The notes under the pieces are model-generated. The model ran no database searches. It had not been told where the DNA came from and saw only the letters and a program-made list of their open reading frames with translations. 54,398 bases of DNA from Pseudoramibacter faecis (GTDB lineage: Bacteria > Bacillota > Clostridia > Eubacteriales > Eubacteriaceae). The stretch covers positions 1 to 54,398 of the forward strand of contig NZ_JAYFFI010000013.1 in assembly GCF_036289405.1 (NCBI RefSeq). The letters are read 5' to 3'. Numbering within the stretch: the first letter of the stretch is position 1; the number at the start of each line of letters is the position of its first letter. This document shows, one piece after another, positions 34,560-41,908 of the stretch. The position numbers and the translations under genes were made by a program.

Positions 34560-37007
34560 TTATTGGTTTAATTCTTTTTTGTTCTTTCTTCGGCCGCGCC
34601 ACCAACGATGTCGTGCATCATTTAGTTGATTCTCGTCTGTTGCCAATGGTTTCTCGGGATCGGATTCCGGTACTGCCTTATTTTTCGCTTCCCCGTCTGC
34701 ATTATTCGCTTGTGTATCAACGGCAGACACATCACTTGTTTCACCGCTTTCCGGCCCTATCCCCAAAGGCGTCACGATAACTTCTTCCGTCACTTCAACG
34801 ATTTCACCCTCGTCACTGAGTACTTTTTTAGTGACCGTTTGTGTCTCTGTGATCTTTTCAGAAGGTTTCTCAACTTTCGCTCGGGCATCTGCCTCTGCCT
34901 GCGTCAACGCCCAATCATCAATACTCTGACGTTCGTCGCCAACTTTCTGGGCCTTCCCCCGCGAATCCCGATGCGCTTCTGAGTTATCTTTAATGCTTTC
35001 AAACATTGCCGCCGGCATGTCCACCCCCTGATCGTATTCCACTTTACGATGGCAGTGGATGTACACCGGCAGAGCACGATCGTAATTCACTAGGAAACTG
35101 TCATCTGGCAAAATCCCTTTAGCCATCAAATAATAAATGAAGAGTCCCAGATAATAAGCTTTATCAGGATCAAGCTCTGTGAGACTGGCGTAACGATCAA
35201 AAGCTCGTTCCAAAGAATCTCCGTCTTGAACGATATCGCCGCCGAGGCGAATCCATTCTCTGGACAAATTCGTCGTTAGCGACTTATCAAAATACGTCCA
35301 CAGGATCCCCCGTGCAACAGATTCATCCTTTATTTTAAGTGATTGCATCAAATCCTTTCCGCCTTTGGCAAAAGCTCTGGCGATACGCGCTGTATAAGAT
35401 GTTTCGCTTCTCGGTTCTCGCAGCTGCCCTTCATTTTGTGTGTCCATTAAATAACTGAGCAAGGCGTCATCTTCGCCGATCGCCTTTTGGATGGCTGCCC
35501 ACTCACTGTACAGACAGAAAGGAATGTATCCAAAGTCACGAAAAAGGTGATCGGAGATCCGCTTGATTTCTATCACCGCTTCTCGATCAGCATAAATGCG
35601 TTTTTCCTCTGCCACATAGCGATCCATCTGGAAATAACGATTATTCTCTGAGAAGAACTGTCCCATTTCTCCAATGGTTTCAATATCCTTGCTAAAGAAA
35701 ATCAGTCCTTCAAAGGTTTCATAAACGGAGACCGTTTCACTCTGATGATTTTCCGTCGGCAGTTGAATATAGCGCATCCCCTGATAGATCAGATCGTTCA
35801 ACGGGTAATAAACGTCATTGGGATAGGCATCCTGATAGATAAACATTACACGTTTGCTCCGCTTGAAGCAAAGAATATATCCCCGCGAGGCAAAGAATCC
35901 CCAGGCCGGTTCCGGCTTTCTTCTTTCAAATTTAACGTTAAAATGATCCGCATAATAACAATTGCTGCGAATATAGTCCACCATATCATCCCGGGTCCGA
36001 ATGCCTAAGGTCAAAAAATTGCTCAAATAATCTCGCACCAGAAGATCCAATGTCACTCCATACGGATCATACAAATCCAGAATGGGAACTGTCCCTGCCT
36101 TTTTAAGATTTTTGACGATGCAAAGCAGAATACAATCGATATGAATCGCAGAAAAAGGTTCATTGGGACGGATTTTCCGCAAATCCGACCGCGCTTTCTC
36201 TCCCAGGATATTAAGCACAGTACGTCGTTTACGTTCGTGCCGTTCTTTTAAATGTTCATTGTATTTGTCAATCATGTGCACGACTTTTTTAAAGGGCACT
36301 TCATCATTGCTGTATAAACTGACAAATTTATCGTCGTCGAGCCCCTTATCCACGTATTTGACCGACGTCAGATTAATCGCTTGAATGCCTTCCTGTTGTT
36401 TGGTAGCATACCGGATTTCCATATCTGAAGGAAAGGAAATCGCAATGATTTTTGATCCTTCAATTTGCTGAAGAACAATCCCACGCGACGATAAGAATGC
36501 GTTGACCCAAACGCGTGGTACTGTATCGCTACAATTAGCCTGAACTTGTTTGATCCAAAACGTTGTATTATTGAAATATTTGGGGAAACTCATCAATTCC
36601 GCATCTGCCAAATTGGCTGAAAAGCCAAAAGAAAGCAATTGATACACAATGCGTGCCAAATCCCGGGTGAAGTCCGGATCCGCTTCTTCCCGATTAATAA
36701 AGGTCATAAATAACGGGTTGTCCTTTGCCGTGAAGTGAGGGGCAAATTTCAGGACAACCGCAACCGCCAGAAAAATTAACGTGTCAATGTCGACCGATCC
36801 CAATTTTGTAACCCGATAATCCTTTTTAAGGGTGGTCAGCATGTCGGCCCGCATTTTTTCCATCAGATCGATCCCCTGGGTCAGCGTTTTGTAACACGAC
36901 GAACACAAGCATTCATATTGAATATTCAGACGCGGTTTATTAATCTGATACGTTCTGGCAAAAACACCCAATTCCTTTCCACATCTTTCGCAGGTATCCT
37001 TTTTCAT
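34560..37007 (-). CDS. Large unknown protein with N-terminal zinc ribbon and acidic C-terminal tail
   Basis: An 815-residue protein I do not recognise. Residues 6-39 carry CERC and CLCSSC, a likely zinc ribbon. The middle 600 residues are a mixed fold; two segments look alike: about residues 165-205 (FLSSRGIVLQQIEGSKII) and 370-405 (FFASRGYILCFKRSKRVMF), suggesting an internal duplication. The last 130 residues are a low-complexity, Glu/Thr/Asp-rich tail ending in a basic RWWRGRRKNKKE patch. No membrane span, signal peptide, Walker motif or nuclease motif is evident. AAAGGAG precedes ATG 37007. It lies 44 bp upstream of the response regulator on the same strand. Confidence 0.8.
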   Translation of the reverse strand: MKKDTCERCGKELGVFARTYQINKPRLNIQYECLCSSCYKTLTQGIDLMEKMRADMLTTLKKDYRVTKLGSVDIDTLIFLAVAVVLKFAPHFTAKDNPLFMTFINREEADPDFTRDLARIVYQLLSFGFSANLADAELMSFPKYFNNTTFWIKQVQANCSDTVPRVWVNAFLSSRGIVLQQIEGSKIIAISFPSDMEIRYATKQQEGIQAINLTSVKYVDKGLDDDKFVSLYSNDEVPFKKVVHMIDKYNEHLKERHERKRRTVLNILGEKARSDLRKIRPNEPFSAIHIDCILLCIVKNLKKAGTVPILDLYDPYGVTLDLLVRDYLSNFLTLGIRTRDDMVDYIRSNCYYADHFNVKFERRKPEPAWGFFASRGYILCFKRSKRVMFIYQDAYPNDVYYPLNDLIYQGMRYIQLPTENHQSETVSVYETFEGLIFFSKDIETIGEMGQFFSENNRYFQMDRYVAEEKRIYADREAVIEIKRISDHLFRDFGYIPFCLYSEWAAIQKAIGEDDALLSYLMDTQNEGQLREPRSETSYTARIARAFAKGGKDLMQSLKIKDESVARGILWTYFDKSLTTNLSREWIRLGGDIVQDGDSLERAFDRYASLTELDPDKAYYLGLFIYYLMAKGILPDDSFLVNYDRALPVYIHCHRKVEYDQGVDMPAAMFESIKDNSEAHRDSRGKAQKVGDERQSIDDWALTQAEADARAKVEKPSEKITETQTVTKKVLSDEGEIVEVTEEVIVTPLGIGPESGETSDVSAVDTQANNADGEAKNKAVPESDPEKPLATDENQLNDARHRWWRGRRKNKKELNQ

Positions 37008-37127
37008 TGGATATCGCTCCTTTCCCGCTCAAAAAATCTCTGGCCCTCCAGAAATCTGATATCTTTTGAATGCATTTATTCTATCATAACGCCTTTGAAG
37101 ATTAAAACCCTGGCTGTCAAAACCATA

Positions 37128-37159
37128 CAAAAAACTGCCCGAAACTTTGCCCGAGCAGT
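37128..37159 (-). terminator. Terminator after tRNA-Leu
   Basis: Minus strand ACTGCTCG pairs with CGGGCAGT (one G-U) and TTTTTTG follows. Confidence 0.75.
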
Positions 37160-37236
37160 CTATAAAACCATTCCCCGATAAGGAATGAAAATCTGATCTT
37201 CGCACCATTAGCGCGAATTCAGTAAAATATTGCAAT

Positions 37237-37321
37237 TGGTGCGGATGAAAGGACTCGAACCTTCACATCAAAAGATACCAGATCCTAAGTCTGGCGCGTC
37301 TGCCAATTCCGCCACATCCGC
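37237..37321 (-). tRNA. tRNA-Leu (anticodon TAG)
   Basis: 85-nt class II tRNA on the minus strand. Acceptor GCGGATG/CATCCGC, anticodon loop CTTAGGA, long variable arm, T arm GGTTCGAGTCC, encoded CCA. Stands alone between two terminators. Confidence 0.97.
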
Positions 37322-37379
37322 AGGCAACGTCACTCGAGCGAACAAGCACTCGCCTGTAACGTGCTCATATAACATACCA

Positions 37380-37410
37380 CAAAAAAAAGCCGGCCGCAAG
37401 ACCGACTTTT
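37380..37410 (-). terminator. Terminator of the copper operon
   Basis: Minus strand AGTCGG pairs with CCGGCT (one G-U), followed by TTTTTTTT; about 80 bp after the copA stop. Confidence 0.8.
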
Positions 37411-37488
37411 TGACGTCAAACTCAACAACTTGAGCAAGCGCCCACCTACGCGTTCATCCGCGAAATAAATCCTGCGGAGATGACGCGT

Positions 37489-37704
37489 TTAACCTTCGAT
37501 AGAAATAACCTTGTAATCCTTGTCTTCGACGACTTTAGTTAATACGGCGTCGTCGACGTCCTGATTTAGTTCAACCATGGCGACACCGGCAGTGTGGCTG
37601 ACCATCGCCTTGTCAACCTGCTCTAAACTTTCCAGCGCCTTGGTTACCATGCTTTCACAATGACCACACATCATGCCTTCAATTTTAATGGTTTTTTTCT
37701 GCAC
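37489..37704 (-). CDS. Nested in-frame CopZ-like copper chaperone inside copA (predicted internal start)
   Basis: GTG at 37704-37702 lies in frame in copA and is preceded by AAGGAG (37718-37713) with an 8-base gap, a near-ideal initiation site. Translation would give a free 71-residue HMA protein beginning MQKKTIKIEGMMCGHC, the usual CopZ length and start. The seen facts are the site, spacing, frame and domain match. That it is used in the cell is inference. The alternative is that an ancestral separate copZ was fused to copA and the site is a leftover. Confidence 0.5.
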   Translation of the reverse strand: MQKKTIKIEGMMCGHCESMVTKALESLEQVDKAMVSHTAGVAMVELNQDVDDAVLTKVVEDKDYKVISIEG

Positions 37705-40077
37705 TTTTGTTTCTCCTTGAATTTTCTGATTATTGAATTTCTTTAAGTTGTTGTCCGCTATAATATTTTCTGTCGAACGATGCTTGGGCACCAATTTTTT
37801 ATCCTTTGAAGGATCGTCCATTTTGAACAAGTTGAGGCGCAACGCGTTCGTCACGACGCAAAAGCTCGACAAGCTCATCGCGGCCGCACCGACCATCGGA
37901 TTCAAAAAAGGCGCACCGAATAAAACATGATAAAGGCCCGCCGCCAGAGGAATCCCGATGACGTTATAGAAAAATGCCCAGAATAGATTCTCGTGAATAT
38001 TTTTTAAGGTCTGCCGGCTCAAACGAATGGCCGCCGGCACATCCAGAAGCCGGCTTTTCATCAATACGGCGTCCGCCGCATCAATAGCAATGTCTGTGCC
38101 GGCGCCAATGGCCATGCCGATATCGGCCCGGGTGAGTGCCGGCGCATCGTTAATCCCATCGCCAACCATCGCGACCTTGCCGTTTTTCTGCAGATCTCGG
38201 ATCACTGCTTCTTTCCCATTAGGCAGCACGCCGGCCACCACTTGATCGACCCCGGCCTGATCGCCGATAGCCTTGGCCGTGCGCTCATTATCGCCGGTCA
38301 GCATGACCACCTGAATGCCCATGCCTTTAAGTTGTGCGATCGCCTCGCGGCTGTCCGCTTTAATCACATCGGCCACGGCGATCGCACCGATCAATGCGCC
38401 GCCCTTAGCAAAAAGCAGCGGCGTCTTGCCGGTCGCCGCCAATGCTTCCATCCGATTTTCAAACGCCGAATCGACAGCCACCTGCGGCTTAAGATATTGC
38501 AAACTGCCGCCAATCAGCCTTTCCCCGTGATAAGAGGCTGACAGGCCATTGCCCGGCAATGCCGAAAAATCTGTCACGACCTGCGGCGCGATCTGATTTG
38601 CTTTGGCATAATCCATGATCGCTTTTGCCAGCGGATGCTCGCTTTTCACTTCCAAAGACGCGGCTAATTGCATCAATGTCGATGGATCCACACCGTCCGC
38701 AGGCAGAACCTCCGTCACCTTGGGCGTCCCTTCAGTGATTGTACCGGTTTTATCCAGCGCAACAATTTCGATTCGTCCTGTTTCCTCCTGGGCGGCGGCC
38801 GTTTTAAACATAATGCCGTGCTTGGCACCCATTCCAGATCCGACCATGATGGCAACCGGTGTCGCCAAGCCCAGTGCGCAGGGGCAGGAAATCACCAATA
38901 CCGAAATTCCGCGCGCCAACGCAAATCCAACGCTTTTCCCGGCGACCAGCCAAACCGCAATCGTGACCAGGGCGATAGCAATAACCGCCGGCACAAACAC
39001 ACCGGAAACCTTATCTGCCACCTTGGCAATGGGCGCCTTGGTCGCCGCCGCATCCGAGACCGTTTGAATGATTTGCGACAATGTAGTGTCTTCTCCCACC
39101 CGTGTCGCACGGCATTTCATAAACCCGGATTGATTGAGCGTCGCCGCTGAAACCACATCACCCTCTGCCTTATCCGCCGGAATGCTTTCTCCGGTCAATG
39201 CCGATTCATCCACCGCTGTAGCGCCTTCAAGCACAATACCATCCACGGGAATGTTTTCGCCCGGGCGCACTACAAAGGTATCGCCGATAACCACTTCTTC
39301 AATCGGGACCGTCATTTCTTCGCCAGCGCGTTCAATCACTGCCGTCTTGGGCGCCAGCTTCATCAAACTTTTAAGCGCATCCGTCGTCCGCCCTTTGCTC
39401 GTGGCTTCCAGCATCTTCCCGACGGTAATCAGCGTAACAATCATGGCTGCTGATTCAAAATAAAAATGATGTCCCATTTGCATAGCCATCTGCGCGTGAC
39501 CTTCAGACAAGTGCTTGGTCATCCCAATGATCACCACCGCCGAATAGCCAAACGCCGCCGATGACCCTAGGGCCACCAGTGTATCCATATTGGACCCGCC
39601 CATGAAAAGCGACCGGTAACCATTGGTAAAGAACTTCTTGTTGATAAGCATCACCACAATGGCCAAAAGCATTTCGAGAATGCCTATTCCTACCATGTTA
39701 TCCCTGAAAACCCACGGTGCCGGCCAGTTCCACATGGAAACACCCATCGAAAAGTACATAAGCATGAGCAGAAAGCCCACAGAAAGCGCCAGGCGGCGCT
39801 TAAGCACCGGCGTTTCATGATCCTCCAAAGCGGCCAGCGCTACTTCGTGATCAGCGCCTTGCGCTTTATCTTTCCGGATACCCTTCGGCGAAGCTCCATA
39901 GCCGGCATTAATCACCGCCTGAATAATGGCTGATTCGCTCGCTGTTCCCTCGACGCCCATGGAGTTCGTCAAAAGGCTCACCGAGCATGAGGTAACCCCT
40001 TCAACTTTGGAGACTGCTTTTTCAACACGATTACTGCATGCCGCACAGCTCATCCCCGTCACATTATATTGTTCCAT
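37489..40077 (-). CDS. copA: Copper-exporting P1B-type ATPase with an additional C-terminal CopZ-like domain
   Basis: Exports Cu(I) across the membrane with ATP. The N-terminal metal-binding domain has GMSCAAC (Cys11, Cys14). The transmembrane ion site is CPC at residues 398-400, the phosphorylation motif DKTGT at 442-446, the actuator motif GES within LTGESIP, and GDGINDAP is present. A flexible Asn/Lys-rich linker joins the core to a second HMA domain at residues 792-862 with GMMCGHC. This C-terminal domain is the size of free CopZ and begins at a codon preceded by its own ribosome binding site. ATG 40077 is chosen as start for the GGAG six bases before it. Third gene after csoR and the anchored HMA protein. 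Confidence 0.95.
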   Translation of the reverse strand: MEQYNVTGMSCAACSNRVEKAVSKVEGVTSCSVSLLTNSMGVEGTASESAIIQAVINAGYGASPKGIRKDKAQGADHEVALAALEDHETPVLKRRLALSVGFLLMLMYFSMGVSMWNWPAPWVFRDNMVGIGILEMLLAIVVMLINKKFFTNGYRSLFMGGSNMDTLVALGSSAAFGYSAVVIIGMTKHLSEGHAQMAMQMGHHFYFESAAMIVTLITVGKMLEATSKGRTTDALKSLMKLAPKTAVIERAGEEMTVPIEEVVIGDTFVVRPGENIPVDGIVLEGATAVDESALTGESIPADKAEGDVVSAATLNQSGFMKCRATRVGEDTTLSQIIQTVSDAAATKAPIAKVADKVSGVFVPAVIAIALVTIAVWLVAGKSVGFALARGISVLVISCPCALGLATPVAIMVGSGMGAKHGIMFKTAAAQEETGRIEIVALDKTGTITEGTPKVTEVLPADGVDPSTLMQLAASLEVKSEHPLAKAIMDYAKANQIAPQVVTDFSALPGNGLSASYHGERLIGGSLQYLKPQVAVDSAFENRMEALAATGKTPLLFAKGGALIGAIAVADVIKADSREAIAQLKGMGIQVVMLTGDNERTAKAIGDQAGVDQVVAGVLPNGKEAVIRDLQKNGKVAMVGDGINDAPALTRADIGMAIGAGTDIAIDAADAVLMKSRLLDVPAAIRLSRQTLKNIHENLFWAFFYNVIGIPLAAGLYHVLFGAPFLNPMVGAAAMSLSSFCVVTNALRLNLFKMDDPSKDKKLVPKHRSTENIIADNNLKKFNNQKIQGETKVQKKTIKIEGMMCGHCESMVTKALESLEQVDKAMVSHTAGVAMVELNQDVDDAVLTKVVEDKDYKVISIEG

Positions 40078-40094
40078 TGTCCACTCCAACTGTT

Positions 40095-40466
40095 TCAATC
40101 GACGGATTCGATACCTGTCACCCGATAGTCTAAACGTTCAATAACACGTGTCATCTCCTCGTCGGATACTTCTTTTTCCAATTCGACTTCTGCCTGCTTT
40201 TGTTTCCAATCGACATGTGCCACAACGCCGTCAATGCGGTTAAGCTGACGTTCAATGCGCTTTTGACAATTTTCACAGGTCATTCCCTCAATGTGAATCC
40301 TCTTTTCGCCGATTTTTTTGCTATTAAGTTTCTTTTCTTCGGCAATAATCGCTTCTCCGCCGCTTGCACAGCAACTGCCTTCACCAGAGAAACGCTTTCT
40401 TGCACTTCGAACTCCGATAATAACCGCCACTGCCAGCACGGCAATAATAATTATAGTTGCAGCCAT
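40095..40466 (-). CDS. Membrane-anchored heavy-metal-associated (HMA) protein
   Basis: A 123-residue protein with one N-terminal membrane span (about residues 3-20, IIIIAVLAVAVIIGV), a short basic and Cys-containing linker (GEGSCCASGG), and a ferredoxin-fold HMA domain with the metal motif GMTCENC. It probably presents Cu(I) to CopA at the membrane. It lies between csoR and copA, 18 bp before the copA start, so all three are one operon. The Cys-Cys pair in the linker could form another metal site. Confidence 0.88.
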   Translation of the reverse strand: MAATIIIIAVLAVAVIIGVRSARKRFSGEGSCCASGGEAIIAEEKKLNSKKIGEKRIHIEGMTCENCQKRIERQLNRIDGVVAHVDWKQKQAEVELEKEVSDEEMTRVIERLDYRVTGIESVD

Positions 40467-40484
40467 TTGAATACCTCCTGATCA

Positions 40485-40823
40485 TTATTTCATCAATTTT
40501 GAGAGGACCCGGATAAGTTCTTCAATTGTGCCTTCTTTATCCGCTTTAATGTCCTCAACGACACAGGTTTTAATGTGATTTTCGAGCAACAGCTTGTTAA
40601 AGGAGCGCATTGCCGCTGTCACCGCTGCACTCTGCGTTAAAATATCCGGGCAATAAGCATCCTTCTCGACCATTTTCTTGATACCGCGCACCTGCCCTTC
40701 GATTCGATTCAAACGATTGATCAGGCATCGGTATTCTTCATCGTTCCTTTTTTTGTGCCGAACACAACAGGATTCATCTGTATCAGAATGAATCGTTTGG
40801 ATTTTTAGATTTTCTACTGTCAT
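40485..40823 (-). CDS. csoR: CsoR-type copper-sensing transcriptional repressor
   Basis: All-helical DUF156 repressor that releases DNA on binding Cu(I). Family signature LINRLNRIEGQVRGIKKMVEKD is present. The copper ligands Cys-His-Cys are visible as YCPDIL and ENHIKTCV. An extra Cys-Cys (ESCCVRH) near the N terminus is unusual. 112 residues. First gene of the copper operon behind a consensus promoter overlapped by two palindromes, so it is autoregulated. Confidence 0.94.
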   Translation of the reverse strand: MTVENLKIQTIHSDTDESCCVRHKKRNDEEYRCLINRLNRIEGQVRGIKKMVEKDAYCPDILTQSAAVTAAMRSFNKLLLENHIKTCVVEDIKADKEGTIEELIRVLSKLMK

Positions 40824-40853
40824 CTTTTCCTCAATCTTTCTCTTTTCATCCTC

Positions 40854-40876
40854 AAAATACCCTATTAGGGTATTTT
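40854..40876. promoter_or_regulatory. CsoR-type operator 1 (perfect inverted repeat)
   Basis: Arms AAAATACCCTA (40854-40864) and TAGGGTATTTT (40866-40876) around a single central T; perfect 11-bp arms. It covers the predicted transcription start of the csoR operon. Confidence 0.85.
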
Positions 40877-40880
40877 GATC

Positions 40881-40909
40881 ATTTTATACTCTATTAGGGT
40901 ATTTGTCAA
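40881..40909 (-). promoter_or_regulatory. Sigma-A promoter of the csoR-copA operon
   Basis: Minus strand TTGACA (40909-40904), 17-bp spacer, TAAAAT (40886-40881). The spacer is itself operator 2. Confidence 0.9.
40886..40902. promoter_or_regulatory. CsoR-type operator 2 within the promoter spacer
   Basis: ATACTCTA and TAGGGTAT around a central T, one mismatched pair. Its centre is 29 bp from that of operator 1, close to three helical turns, so two repressor tetramers could lie on the same face. Confidence 0.7.
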
Positions 40910-40948
40910 GCGTTTCTTACACTAAACATCAAAAAAACACACCAATTT

Positions 40949-40994
40949 TGATATGTACTCCCTTATTGGACGAACAGCAAAGAGGTATGTATCA
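40949..40994. mobile_element. 46-bp relic consisting of two facing IS3-family ends
   Basis: The left part TGATATGTACTCCCTTATTGGAC matches the IS termini seen at 128 and 54282 in outline (TGATATGTAC, then TGGAC). The right part, read inward from 40994, is TGATACATACCTCTTTGCTG, close to the terminus at 128. The two ends nearly abut, so no transposase remains. It lies between the copper promoter and the bioY remnant. Confidence 0.6.
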
Positions 40995-41009
40995 ATTTCG
41001 GAGCGTTTT

Positions 41010-41580
41010 TTAACTGTTTATGTTACGTTCAACCGGTGCGATTGCGTTTTTGAATTGCTTGGCTGATCTTTGGACGGTGGCTAACGCCACCGCTAACTTA
41101 ACCACATCAAAGCCAATGTACGGCAAAGCACCAATGATTAGCGTCGAAATGAAGCTCGGGTGGGCAACTCCCGCAAGCCAAGCGCTGCCAAAAAGATAAA
41201 TCACTAAATTGCCGATTACCATCCCAAAGGCCAACTCTTTGCAATCGCTCACATCGGAATCGACAAAAATTCTCGTAATTCCAGCCAAAAACAAGAACCC
41301 AATCAGGTACTTTCCCATTGGCCCTGCCAGCTTGGAAAATCCACCGGCAAATTCAAAGAAGACCAGCAAGCCAATCGTATCGATTAATAATAGTGGAAGA
41401 CATCCAGCGTCACATTCTTGCGCTCCAAGAAATACGCTGCCTTATAGATGTCCAATTATGTCAAGCTGACGGGAAATAAGCTGACAGAATCGGAATCGAA
41501 AGCGGACTATGATGCAAATCACCGCTGCCACAATCGCAATCCGTATCATGCAAGTCGTCCAAGTTAATGATTCATCTGAT
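41010..41580 (-). pseudogene. bioY: bioY remnant (biotin transporter S component)
   Basis: The intact part (41010 to about 41440) encodes the C-terminal two thirds of BioY: IGLLVFFEFAGGFSKLAGPMGKYLIGF matches the BioY G-L-P-V-F-A-G-G and G-P-x-G-Y-L-I-G-F core, followed by hydrophobic helices to IGFDVVKLAVALATV. No start codon with a ribosome binding site precedes it. Upstream in another frame a BioY-like first helix is recognisable (MIRIAIVAAVICIIV, about 41500-41545), with stops and a missing middle. I read this as a frameshifted and partly deleted gene. The exact 5' limit is uncertain. BioY imports biotin with EcfAAT. Confidence 0.6.
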
Positions 41581-41743
41581 AAAGTTATATGCTGCTCCTT
41601 TTCTCTTGGGTATTTCCTTCGCCAACTTTTTCCTGGCGACGCGCATTTCGATTTATTACCGCATCTCTTCCCCGTTTGCTTTTGAGCATAGCACATCATC
41701 CTGCGAAAATATTGCAGGTTTTTATTTTGTCCATCGGTCACGC

Positions 41744-41772
41744 TTGACTTTTTTAATTTGCCCGGATAAAAT
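41744..41772 (+). promoter_or_regulatory. Sigma-A promoter of the MATE gene
   Basis: TTGACT (41744-41749), 17-bp spacer, TAAAAT (41767-41772). Transcription would start near 41779, about 130 bases before the start codon. Confidence 0.75.
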
Positions 41773-41789
41773 AATGTCATCGTGTAGCG

Positions 41790-41826
41790 AAAGCGTAAGT
41801 CCGGATGGGCTTGCGCTTTATTTTTT
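41790..41826 (+). terminator. Leader terminator upstream of the MATE gene (candidate attenuator)
   Basis: AAAGCGTAAG and CTTGCGCTTT form a 10-bp stem with one G-U, followed by ATTTTTT. It starts only about 11 bases into the predicted transcript and lies 83 bp before the MATE start codon. No upstream plus-strand gene needs it. Confidence 0.7.
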
Positions 41827-41908
41827 CCAACAAAGAAACGGTTATGGCAGCTTTCCGAAAAAGTCTCCCGAAAAATTAGTTTATTTATATTGAAGGAGGC
41901 TCTTTGTT

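Noticed and set aside
41695..41727. Small hairpin CCTGC/GCAGG with a T-rich tail just upstream of the MATE promoter
   Set aside because: Only a 5-bp stem with a 9-base loop and no plus-strand gene upstream; too weak to call a terminator.
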